Assembly: GCA_023399505.1 (NCBI GenBank)
Contig: JAEWOZ010000087.1
Coordinates: 1 to 6,798, forward strand
Source: Fusobacteriota bacterium
GTDB lineage: Bacteria > Fusobacteriota > Fusobacteriia > Bac17 > JAEWOZ01
Length of the DNA stretch: 6,798 nucleotides
Reading direction: 5' to 3'
Numbering within the stretch: position 1 is the stretch's first letter; each line of letters opens with the position of its first letter. The position numbers and the translations under genes were made by a program. Below the pieces are notes generated by a model. It had not been told where the DNA came from. It made no database searches and saw only the letters and a program-made list of their open reading frames with translations. Below, piece after piece: positions 1-5,724 of the stretch.

Positions 1-729
1 ATAGAATTTGACAGGTTAAGTCTGTACAAAACAAAGCTTGAATTCACTAATTTAGCTAATGATAAAAATAAAGAGGCTTTTTTAAAATGGTTTATTGAAA
101 ACAGAGAAAGTTCATTAAAATATAAAAGAGAAGGATTAGAAGGGCTTATAGGAATTTATGAGAATTTAATTCCTATAGAAGAAATGCAAAACCTATATTT
201 AGAAAACGGCTATTTAGATAAAGACACTATCCAGGATTTAATGTATCACATTTTATACGATAAAGAACCTGTACCAGCTGTAATTTTAGCAGCATACTGT
301 GGTGCAACAGAATTAGCAAATGATATAGCAAGCATTTGCAAACATGAAGATGAATATGTTAGAGAAGAAGTAATGGCATGCTTATTAGGATATATGAGAT
401 TAAGTGATTATGCTTTATTAGCTGTAGAGAGATACGAAAAAGAGGATGATTTTGGAGTAAAAGCAAGAATATTATTTAATTTAGGATATGTAATAAATGA
501 TATAAAAGATTATAAATTAAAGAAAAGAGTAGCAGAAATAATACTAGAAGGATTGGATAAAAGAGATGAAGAGACAGGGTATGAATATAGAACAGAGGCG
601 TATCATTCAATTGTAACAGCTTTAAATATACCTATAGAAGAGCAACCTAATTTTATAGAAAATATTAGAAGAGACAATATTAACAACGAGATATTAGAAG
701 AATTTAAAAAAATACCTAAAAGATGTTAA
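1..729 (+). CDS. HEAT-like helical repeat protein, candidate immunity protein (5' end missing)
   Basis: The frame is open from base 1 to the TAA at 727-729, giving 242 residues, so the gene begins upstream of the window. The ATG at 184 is in frame but has no Shine-Dalgarno sequence, and the 61 codons before it read as the same kind of protein, so I treat 184 as internal. The protein looks all-helical, with no signal peptide or membrane segment. Residues about 90-195 form repeated amphipathic helix pairs of HEAT type (for example HEDEYVREEVMACLLGY, then VKARILFNLGYV). The N-terminal part is rich in Lys, Glu and Leu. Cytoplasmic HEAT-like proteins are one known class of immunity protein next to CdiA/polymorphic toxins, and here an FHA/CdiA remnant begins just downstream. 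I infer that this is the immunity gene of a toxin module lying to the left. It could also be an unrelated HEAT scaffold protein. Confidence 0.72.
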   Translation: MEFDRLSLYKTKLEFTNLANDKNKEAFLKWFIENRESSLKYKREGLEGLIGIYENLIPIEEMQNLYLENGYLDKDTIQDLMYHILYDKEPVPAVILAAYCGATELANDIASICKHEDEYVREEVMACLLGYMRLSDYALLAVERYEKEDDFGVKARILFNLGYVINDIKDYKLKKRVAEIILEGLDKRDEETGYEYRTEAYHSIVTALNIPIEEQPNFIENIRRDNINNEILEEFKKIPKRC

Positions 730-736
730 AAAATAA

Positions 737-856
737 AAAGTTAGAAAAATTTATTATTTAAAAATGAATAAAAAAGGTAGATGGTTTTTCATAGGAGGAA
801 ATAAGACGGAAACTAAAAAAATTAGAATAAAAATTTTAAAAGGTTCCTTTAGTTAA
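737..856 (+). pseudogene. Possible in-frame scrap of the exoprotein, before a TAA stop
   Basis: This short stretch lies between the TAA at 734 and the TAA at 854, in the same frame as the exoprotein remnant that follows. From the ATG at 764 it reads MNKKGRWFFIGGNKTETKK and then a Lys/Ile-rich tail. The GGNKTET piece resembles fragments of haemagglutinin-repeat strands, but the stretch is too short to be sure. An AGGAGG at 793-798 inside it has no start codon at a useful distance. It may be a decayed piece of the exoprotein or plain non-coding sequence. Confidence 0.25.
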
Positions 857-952
857 TATGTAACTAACAAATTAGAAAAAATAGTTGATTACAGAAAAAG
901 ATTAGAGGAAGAAGAAACTATAAAAACTGATGATAAAGAAGATCTTGAAATC

Positions 953-958
953 AGGAGA
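953..958 (+). promoter_or_regulatory. Ribosome binding site before internal ATG 965
   Basis: AGGAGA is six bases from ATG 965, an ideal arrangement, although the frame is open further upstream to 857. It may allow fragment 1 to be translated by itself, or be a chance match inside coding sequence (it encodes part of IRRF). Confidence 0.45.
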
Positions 959-964
959 TTCGTT

Positions 965-1801
965 ATGCCTTTCAGTTTAGAACAAATGCAAGAAATGGCA
1001 GACAACTTGAATATTTCAGGAATAGCTTACGAAACAAAAATAGGTAAAGATGGTATAGCTCGTCTTTATCCAAAAGTAATTGTAAGTAAGGCAGATGAAA
1101 AAGGGCATAAACCAAAGAATGGTATGCATTCAAGAACTGATACTAAATTAGCAAATGGATCTTTTGAAAATACAGGTAACTGTTCTGGTGAAGGCAAACT
1201 AGTTACTGAAAAGATTGAGGAATTTGTTAACAATGCAATTAATCCAGAAGACAGTAATTCAGGTAATATGTCTTATTCTTCCGTAGATTTAAGTGCAGAA
1301 AATGCACTTTTAGATAATGGTGCTAATTTAACCTCTACTGATGGTATTACTGAAACAAATGTAGAAAACATGACCCAAATAGAAGTTATTTATCAAGATT
1401 CAAAAGGAAATATACATAAAAAGGCTGCTACAGTAGAGGGAAAAAAAGGAGTAAAGCAAAATGTAAAAAACAACCTTTTAATGCAAGGCGGCAAAATGTC
1501 TTCAACAGAAGGAGATGTTGATACTAAAGCAGGCACATTAAAAACAGATGGTCTTACAACAGAGCATGTAGTCGAAAGTAAAGGTAGCAAATCAAGCTTT
1601 ACAGAAAAACTAAAAGGTACTATATTAGAAAATGAAGTAATTTCTAATAACGGTAATATTACTACCCAAGTCGAGAAAGATGCAGATTTGGGTGCTTTTA
1701 AATCAAGAGCAAAGAAAAAGAATATATTAAAGTCAGAGGGAGATATTAATACTAGACATACTAAAACTAAGGATACTGAATGTTCTAAACAAAATAATTA
1801 G
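965..1801 (+). CDS. Exoprotein fragment 1: haemagglutinin-like beta-helix segment
   Basis: Encodes 278 aa from an ATG with AGGAGA at 953-958, six bases upstream, to TAG 1799. The frame is also open for 36 codons before the ATG, so the start is probably an internal one exposed by decay. Residues about 1-40 (MPFSLEQMQEMADNLNIS, then RLYPKVIVSK) resemble the segment of FHA/CdiA proteins that ends in a LYPKV/YLSK-like motif before the later repeats. The rest is Gly/Asn/Ser/Thr-rich with short alternating strands such as NNLLMQGGKMSSTEGDVDT and ISNNGNITTQVEKDADLGA, typical of right-handed beta-helix exoproteins. A GSKSS motif lies at 1583-1597. There is no signal peptide, so the fragment cannot be exported alone by the usual two-partner route. 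If translated at all it is probably an inert fragment. Confidence 0.6.
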   Translation: MPFSLEQMQEMADNLNISGIAYETKIGKDGIARLYPKVIVSKADEKGHKPKNGMHSRTDTKLANGSFENTGNCSGEGKLVTEKIEEFVNNAINPEDSNSGNMSYSSVDLSAENALLDNGANLTSTDGITETNVENMTQIEVIYQDSKGNIHKKAATVEGKKGVKQNVKNNLLMQGGKMSSTEGDVDTKAGTLKTDGLTTEHVVESKGSKSSFTEKLKGTILENEVISNNGNITTQVEKDADLGAFKSRAKKKNILKSEGDINTRHTKTKDTECSKQNN

Positions 1802-1852
1802 TTATCTTCTACTTCCAATGAAAAAACTCAGGAAAAAGGCGTTGGAGTGATT

Positions 1853-3085
1853 ATGGAAGGTGAAGAAATTCTCGCTGAAAGTAAAGGTAAGCAAACAGGA
1901 TCTGGTATAAGTATGAAAGGAGGAAGGGGAAAGGTTAAAGGTGAAAGTGTTAATTGGAAACCTGAAGAATTAAAAAGCAGTAATAAAACAACAAATGGTA
2001 GTTGGTATGGTGGCTCAACTGTAACCGATGCATGGAATCAAGCAGCTAGTTTAGCGAAAGATGAAACTGCTAACAAAATAGACAGTAAAAGAGGAAGCAA
2101 AAGTTCTTTAGCAGATGTTACAAAAAGAGCTGGCAACACTATGGGTTTAATTAATAAAGCTGATAAAGCAGCCCAAGCTTTAAAACAGATTAAAAGTAAA
2201 AAAAGCTTGTCTCCAGCTGAAGGCCTTTTAAATGCTAGAATTGGATATCAAAGCACTACTACCACTACAAATATAGCGGAAGAAACTACTAATAGTTTAG
2301 AACTTAAAGAAAAACTTGAAATCGAAACAGAAGATAAAAAAGCAGATTTAGGAACCTCAAGTGTAAAAGCTCCTACTTTAGAAACAAATAGTAACATAAA
2401 AACAAGAGCCTCTCAAACTACTACAGAAGTTTCAACCACAGGTTGTTCTGTTGAAGTGGGAGGTGGAACATCAGGAGTAAATATAGGTGGTAGTTATTCA
2501 ACTGATGATAGAAGGATGGTACAAGACAATAAGAGTACAGTCGTAGAAGTAAACAATTTAAAAAGTAGTAACACTTTTGAAATGAAAGGGGTAGATGGTG
2601 GAATAGAAAATGTAGAAGGAGGTGGTGAAGTAAGTAATAGTGATAGAAAAACTTATTATCAAGTTGACAGCTATAGTGGTAACGGAAGTATAGGAACAAG
2701 TTTTACTCCGCTTGGTACTGTTCCTAGTGTTAGTGTCGGAGGGAGCTTCGCAAAAGGTGATGCAGAAGAATATGAAAAACCTGATTATAAAGGTGTTGGA
2801 ACTGTAAATCATGGAGTAAATAGAAATAATATAGTTGAAGGTGGCGCGCAACTAAATTCATCTCTATTTACACAACCATTTGACTTAGGTACTTTAGTTC
2901 AAGGAATAGATTCTTTAAGCTTTTCATATGGAGGGCAGGGAATTGAAATTAATGTAGCTGCTTTAAGAGGTTTTTGTGAAATTCTTCAGCTTGAGGATTC
3001 TAAAGCTAAAGCGATAAAAGAAGCACTCAAAAAAGAAGAAGAAAGAATAAAAAAAGAAATTGCTCAAACATTAAAAGAAAAATAA
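1853..3085 (+). CDS. Exoprotein fragment 2: FHA/CdiA body ending in a coiled coil
   Basis: Encodes 410 aa from ATG 1853, chosen because GGAG at 1844-1847 sits five bases upstream. GTG 1847 is in frame but overlaps that site. The frame is open back to the TAG at 1799. Residues about 75-140 are a helical segment (RGSKSSLADVTKRAG, then KADKAAQALKQIKSKKSLSPA) leading to LLNARIGYQSTTTTTN, which resembles the FHA-2-type region of CdiA, where an Ala-rich helix precedes Ser/Thr-rich strands. Residues about 180-345 are Gly/Ser/Val-rich beta repeats (VEVGGGTSGVNIGGSYS; SVSVGGSFAKGD). The end is a Lys/Glu coil cut by TAA 3083. The following codons continue the same charged composition in the same frame, so the stop looks like a point mutation. 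Homology at domain level is likely; activity is not. Confidence 0.62.
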   Translation: MEGEEILAESKGKQTGSGISMKGGRGKVKGESVNWKPEELKSSNKTTNGSWYGGSTVTDAWNQAASLAKDETANKIDSKRGSKSSLADVTKRAGNTMGLINKADKAAQALKQIKSKKSLSPAEGLLNARIGYQSTTTTTNIAEETTNSLELKEKLEIETEDKKADLGTSSVKAPTLETNSNIKTRASQTTTEVSTTGCSVEVGGGTSGVNIGGSYSTDDRRMVQDNKSTVVEVNNLKSSNTFEMKGVDGGIENVEGGGEVSNSDRKTYYQVDSYSGNGSIGTSFTPLGTVPSVSVGGSFAKGDAEEYEKPDYKGVGTVNHGVNRNNIVEGGAQLNSSLFTQPFDLGTLVQGIDSLSFSYGGQGIEINVAALRGFCEILQLEDSKAKAIKEALKKEEERIKKEIAQTLKEK

Positions 3086-3097
3086 GAAAATAGACTA

Positions 3098-3700
3098 ATG
3101 GAAGAAAATGCTGAAAAATCAGAAGAAAAGAAAAATAATGAAACGGAATATAAAAAAGGGAAAGAAGAAGTCAAAGTTAGAAACAGTCTTTTTTCCAAAC
3201 CGTTACATGCAACTACTGCAGAAGTATGCGTTCAAGAAACCTCAAACGCATTAGAAACTATTATAAATAGCGTAGAAGATCTTACTATGAACATAGCAGT
3301 AGCAAAATTCCTGACTAAGATTGGAACAGTAGGTACAGAGTTTATAAAAGACTTAGCTAAAATTTCCCCAAGGGCTGCTGCGATGTGGATAGGTCAGTTC
3401 TCACCTGAAGCAGCAGTAGTAATTATAGAAAGGGCCGAAAAGCTTGTTAATAACCCAGCTGAATTAAAAGAGATAGCCAGCTATTTATTACAAAAAGGAT
3501 ATGAAACAGTAGTTAAAATAAATGAAATTGCTACTTGGATAAACGAAGGAAATGAAGCCAAAAGATTGAAAAAAGAGTACAAAAGTCAAAAAGAAGAATT
3601 AATTAAAGAAGCTTCTACAGAGAATAAGGAAAATATTTCTGAAACAAAAACTGAAGCTGACACATCTTCTGAAGTGACCGAAGAAAGGGCACAAAGCTGA
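3098..3700 (+). CDS. Exoprotein fragment 3: helical pre-toxin segment
   Basis: Encodes 200 aa from ATG 3098, only four codons after the TAA at 3083 and in the same frame, ending at TGA 3698. No convincing Shine-Dalgarno precedes the ATG, so it is probably not a real start. The N-terminus is a charged Lys/Glu coil. The middle (about residues 55-150) is Ala/Ile/Val-rich helix, including KISPRAAAMWIGQFSPEAA and NPAELKEIASYLLQKGYE. The tail is acidic, leading into the Asp/Asn linker beyond the stop. In CdiA-type proteins a variable helical pre-toxin region sits just before the toxin linker, and this position fits. I do not recognise a named family. The segment is mildly hydrophobic but has no clear transmembrane helix. 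Confidence 0.5.
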   Translation: MEENAEKSEEKKNNETEYKKGKEEVKVRNSLFSKPLHATTAEVCVQETSNALETIINSVEDLTMNIAVAKFLTKIGTVGTEFIKDLAKISPRAAAMWIGQFSPEAAVVIIERAEKLVNNPAELKEIASYLLQKGYETVVKINEIATWINEGNEAKRLKKEYKSQKEELIKEASTENKENISETKTEADTSSEVTEERAQS

Positions 3701-4246
3701 GGTAATAAGAATGATGACAATGATGACAATGACAACAATAAAAAAGAAGATGAAATTAAAAACAATAATTCTTCTAAAAACTCTAATAATTTAAATAATT
3801 GTAAAAGAGATTTTAAGGATTTAAAAAATCCAAAAGACAATCTTCCACAAAACATTGATAAAATATTAAAAGGTTTGCCTTTAGTTTCAGATAAAGTAAA
3901 GAATGTTGCAAAGAGTGTATATGAAGCACTTCAAAAAGAATTTGGTGATAAGTTTAATATAACTTTTTCATCAGCATCTAGAGAAGGAAGAGGAATTATA
4001 ATAATAGCAAAATTAATAGGCAAAGATAGTATTATTATAAGGATAATGGAAAATAGTAAAGCAAGACTTGAACCATATTTTAGAATTTCTCTTATGGAAT
4101 TAAAAAAGTTTTTTGATGCTTCTGGTGAAGCAGTTAATAGTCTTGATCTTACTCATCTAGACTTAAGTAGATTTTCAACTAAAGATATAATAGATTTAGG
4201 AAGAAAAGTATTTGAATATGCTTTGAATTATTATAAATTAAAATAA
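3701..4246 (+). pseudogene. Toxin-like C-terminal domain 1 with Asp/Asn linker, no own start
   Basis: The 181 sense codons after TGA 3698 stay in the exoprotein frame to TAA 4244. They begin with an Asp/Asn/Lys linker, reach PQNID at 3845-3859 and then a compact domain of about 123 residues from LPLVSDKVKN. This domain has an N-terminal helix, a beta-rich middle (FNITFSSASREGRG, IIIIAKLIG, KDSIIIRIM) and a helical end (SRFSTKDIIDLGRKVFEY). Its position at the end of a CdiA-like frame, 13 bases before a small candidate immunity gene, makes it a likely toxin tip. I do not recognise the fold or any catalytic residues. The first in-frame ATG is deep in the domain (about 4046), and TTG 3875 has its AAAAGG only about a base away, too close to serve. 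As it stands the domain is probably made only by readthrough. Confidence 0.5.
3710..3739 (+). repeat. AATGATGAC-type 9-bp microsatellite coding Asn/Asp
   Basis: AAT GAT GAC is repeated about twice exactly and then degenerates (AAT GAC AAC AAT). It encodes an Asn/Asp run just after the TGA at 3698. Being in whole codons, changes in copy number would keep frame and only alter linker length. The repeat is a natural site for replication slippage or recombination between modules. Confidence 0.7.
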
Positions 4247-4259
4247 GGTGGTATAAAAA

Positions 4260-4658
4260 ATGGAACTTATAGACACAGGTTATGGTATATTAATGGCAGG
4301 AACTATATATGAATTTAATTTAGATTTATTAACAAAAAAGTTAACATTAAAAATATCTTTACAAATCTATGATCCTAAAAAAGAGTATACTAAAGAGGAA
4401 AGAAAAAGAATTGTATTAAGATACTATGAATTGAGATTAATAAATATTAAAAAATTAAATTTTGAAACTTTAGTGTTCAGACCAGGTTTTGGTGTTACAT
4501 TAGAAGATATAGCAGTTTTTAAAATTAAAGATAATGAATATGAAGTAGGAATGGATATAGGAGGACATTTAGGAGATTTAGTTGTAAGATGCGAAAATCA
4601 TGAGTTACTAGACCTTTTCGAAAATGAAATGGAGCATACTAAAGCTTATGAATTTTAA
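4260..4658 (+). CDS. Candidate CDI-type immunity protein, paralogue 1
   Basis: Encodes 132 aa from ATG 4260, with AAGGTGG at 4245-4251 overlapping the stop of the toxin-like frame, so the two were probably co-translated. It is small and soluble, with no signal peptide or membrane helix. The likely fold is a beta-rich domain: strands around IYEFNLDL, KLTLKISLQIYD, YYELRLINIKKLNF, IAVFKIKDNEYEVGMDI and LVVRCENHELLDLFEN. The same order of elements appears in the next two genes (IYxF.YDL, YY...ELKL, FGV...AFxI, Lxx(R/K)CxN), so the three are paralogues. Adjacency to toxin-like domain 1 suggests that it neutralises that domain in the cytoplasm. I do not recognise the family by name. It is the most diverged of the three and is intact. 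Confidence 0.62.
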   Translation: MELIDTGYGILMAGTIYEFNLDLLTKKLTLKISLQIYDPKKEYTKEERKRIVLRYYELRLINIKKLNFETLVFRPGFGVTLEDIAVFKIKDNEYEVGMDIGGHLGDLVVRCENHELLDLFENEMEHTKAYEF

Positions 4659-4660
4659 CA

Positions 4661-4668
4661 AAGGAGAG
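4661..4668 (+). promoter_or_regulatory. Ribosome binding site of immunity paralogue 2
   Basis: AAGGAGAG lies three bases before ATG 4672 (six from the GGAG core) and decides the start. The frame also contains ATG 4624, inside the previous gene, but that lacks a good site. The 4672 start also aligns with the start of paralogue 3 (MEAIKN against VTAIKN). Confidence 0.7.
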
Positions 4669-4671
4669 CAA

Positions 4672-5046
4672 ATGGAAGCAATTAAAAATTTAGAACTAAT
4701 AAAAGAACTTATAAACGGTTATATATATGGATTTGATTATAATTTGAGGCTGAACAGCATCTTGATTAAAGTCCAGGTAATATCTTACTATGAAAAGCGT
4801 GTAAGAAGAATTAAATTTTGCGAATTAAAATTGTCAGAAGTAGCTAAGATAGATTATTTCGTTTTAGAAAAATCATTTGGAGTAGCTAAAATAATAGCTT
4901 TCAATATAAGTGAGGGAAAATATAAAGATAAACTATGGGGCGAAGAAGAAAATGTATATGATGTAAATATAAAGATATGGAATGATGAGCTAAATGTAAA
5001 GTGTAGAAATGTAATTATTAATTTAGTAAGTGATCAAAAATTTTAA
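4672..5046 (+). CDS. Candidate immunity protein, paralogue 2
   Basis: Encodes 124 aa, starting 13 bases after the stop of paralogue 1, probably in one operon. The start at 4672 (MEAIKNLELIKELINGYIYG) is fixed by a strong ribosome binding site and by alignment with paralogue 3. The protein is small, beta-rich and cytoplasmic in character: YNLRLNSILIKVQVISYY, RRIKFCELKL, AFNISEGKYKD, VYDVNIKIWNDELNVKCRN. It shares a 33-bp identical stretch with paralogue 3 (4896-4928 against 5505-5537), so the two come from a fairly recent duplication or exchange. There is no toxin-like domain between it and paralogue 1, so its cognate toxin is missing or is the displaced domain at 5725-6224. It is intact, unlike the toxin frames. 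Confidence 0.62.
   Translation: MEAIKNLELIKELINGYIYGFDYNLRLNSILIKVQVISYYEKRVRRIKFCELKLSEVAKIDYFVLEKSFGVAKIIAFNISEGKYKDKLWGEEENVYDVNIKIWNDELNVKCRNVIINLVSDQKF
4896..4928 (+). repeat. 33-bp direct repeat shared with 5505-5537 (copy A)
   Basis: This 33-base block is identical to 5505-5537. It lies inside paralogue 2 and encodes the AFNISEGKYK core. The flanking sequence is similar but diverged. It marks duplication or gene conversion between the two immunity genes and could support recombination that deletes one of them. Confidence 0.8.
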
Positions 5047-5207
5047 TATTAAAAGAGAAAAAGTACCTTTTAATAAAATAGGATGTAGATTGTTAATTTT
5101 TTCAAGCAACTTGATTTGATGGCTAAATGAATATAAAGTTTATAGCTCTTATTTTGAAATTTAAAAACAAAAATGAGTCTTGTATATAGCGATTAGGACA
5201 CAAGTTA

Positions 5208-5237
5208 TTGGATCTTTATGCAAAAGAAATGTATTAT
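5208..5237 (+). promoter_or_regulatory. Possible promoter for immunity paralogue 3
   Basis: TTGGAT at 5208-5213 and TATTAT at 5232-5237 are spaced by 18 bases, with an overlapping TATAAT at 5235-5240, about 32 bases before the GTG start. In DNA this AT-rich such matches arise by chance, so this is only a candidate. It would let paralogue 3 be expressed without the upstream genes. Confidence 0.25.
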
Positions 5238-5260
5238 AATAAGACCTGTAATAGTGATAG

Positions 5261-5267
5261 AGGAGAG
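5261..5267 (+). promoter_or_regulatory. Ribosome binding site fixing the GTG start at 5272
   Basis: AGGAGAG is placed four bases before GTG 5272. The in-frame ATG at 5218 lies upstream of this site and would add 18 residues with no counterpart in the paralogues, so 5272 is preferred. Confidence 0.65.
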
Positions 5268-5271
5268 ACGA

Positions 5272-5679
5272 GTGACAGCAATTAAAAATGTAAAACTTAT
5301 AGATGATTTTATAAACGGACATGTATATGATTTTAATTATGATTTATTGATGAATAATTTTATAATAAGAGTAAAATTAGTAAATTATTATAATAGACAT
5401 AATGAAAATGTAAGAAGAATAAGAATTTATGAAATAAAATTAAGATTAATGATTCAAATTGAGCATTCTGTTTTTGAAAAAGTATTTGAAAAAGATGCAT
5501 TAACAGCTTTCAATATAAGTGAGGGAAAATATAAAGAAATTTATGAAGATAAGCAAGGGAGCATAGAACATCTATATGAAGAAAATGTATATAATTTAAA
5601 TATAAAATTGGAAAATAATGAATTAAATTTAAAATGTAAAAATATAGTTATCGATTTGATTTTTGATAAAGAGATATGA
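5272..5679 (+). CDS. Candidate immunity protein, paralogue 3 (GTG start)
   Basis: Encodes 135 aa from GTG 5272 to TGA 5677. It begins VTAIKNVKLIDDFINGHVYD, aligning residue by residue with paralogue 2, and continues YNRHNENVRRIRIYEIKL, AFNISEGKYKE, VYNLNIKLENNELNLKCKN. It carries about ten extra residues (EDKQGSIEHL region) before the VYNLNIKL strand. There are no signal or membrane segments. A 225-base gap and a possible promoter separate it from paralogue 2, so it may be a separate transcription unit. The next coding remnant downstream is the GHVFRD-type toxin at 5725-6224. In CDI loci immunity genes normally follow their toxin, so this gene is either out of order or belongs to a lost toxin. 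Immunity function is inferred from context and paralogy only. Confidence 0.62.
   Translation: MTAIKNVKLIDDFINGHVYDFNYDLLMNNFIIRVKLVNYYNRHNENVRRIRIYEIKLRLMIQIEHSVFEKVFEKDALTAFNISEGKYKEIYEDKQGSIEHLYEENVYNLNIKLENNELNLKCKNIVIDLIFDKEI
5505..5537 (+). repeat. 33-bp direct repeat shared with 4896-4928 (copy B)
   Basis: This is the second copy of the 33-base identical block, inside paralogue 3, at the matching place in the protein. The distance between copies is 609 bases, so recombination between them would leave a single hybrid immunity gene and keep the frame. Confidence 0.8.
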
Positions 5680-5724
5680 TGTTATTTAAAGTTGATTAAT
5701 AATGTCTAAAGTTATGGCGCCTGA

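Larger units (their letters stand above)
857..4246 (+). pseudogene. FhaB/CdiA-type exoprotein 3' region, one frame with three internal stops
   Basis: A single frame stays open from 857 to the TAA at 4244 except for TAG 1799, TAA 3083 and TGA 3698. The pieces at 965-1801, 1847-3085, 3098-3700 and 3701-4246 are all in register, and composition carries across each stop, for instance Lys/Glu-rich helix on both sides of 3083. Read through the stops, the order is a charged segment, a PFSLEQM...LYPKV segment, Gly/Ser/Thr/Asn-rich haemagglutinin-like beta-helix, a GSKSS-containing Ala-rich helical segment, more beta-rich repeat, a charged coil, a helical pre-toxin segment, an Asp/Asn linker and a C-terminal domain. 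That order matches the 3' part of two-partner-secretion CdiA proteins. The N-terminal secretion domain is absent, so this is either a displaced 3' module or a decayed gene whose 5' part lies elsewhere. I call it a pseudogene; stop readthrough cannot be excluded. Confidence 0.7.
5047..5271 (+). other. 225-bp gap with AT-rich inverted repeat, no gene seen
   Basis: No credible coding is visible between paralogues 2 and 3, and the stops are frequent. Directly after the TAA at 5044 there is a perfect 9-bp inverted repeat, TATTAAAAG at 5047-5055 and CTTTTAATA at 5067-5075, with an 11-base loop. It is A/T-dominated and lacks a following T-run, so it is at best a weak terminator or 3' stabiliser. The rest may be a decayed toxin or module end, but I recognise nothing in it. 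Confidence 0.4.

Noticed and set aside
793..798. Perfect AGGAGG Shine-Dalgarno
   Set aside because: No ATG, GTG or TTG occurs at a useful distance downstream; probably chance in purine-rich sequence.
1393..2851. Minus-strand open frames at 1393-1590, 2421-2699 and 2558-2851
   Set aside because: They lie opposite the exoprotein frame, encode odd Leu/Tyr/His- or Ser/Thr/Phe-rich peptides typical of antisense of Asn/Lys/Glu-rich coding, and have no supporting sites.
3711..3794. Small frame from ATG 3711 with GAGGT at 3699-3703 upstream
   Set aside because: It gives a Met/Thr/Lys/Ile-rich peptide of under 30 residues in another frame across the microsatellite; it does not lead into the toxin-like domain.
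3586..3855. Minus-strand open frame rich in Leu and Ser
   Set aside because: It is the complement of the Lys/Glu/Asn-rich tail and linker of the exoprotein; a compositional shadow.
3875..3877. TTG as start of toxin-like domain 1
   Set aside because: The purine stretch AAAAGG is only about a base away, too close to serve, and the frame runs continuously from further upstream.
857..4246. Alternative genetic code explaining the internal stops
   Set aside because: All three stop types occur inside the frame while TAA and TGA end the intact immunity genes, so recoding of one codon cannot explain them.
4624..4671. Upstream start ATG 4624 for immunity paralogue 2
   Set aside because: It would overlap paralogue 1 by 35 bases, lacks a good site, and the extra residues have no match in paralogue 3.
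5047..5075. Intrinsic terminator after paralogue 2
   Set aside because: The 9-bp stem is almost all A/T and no T-run follows, so it does not meet the usual criteria.
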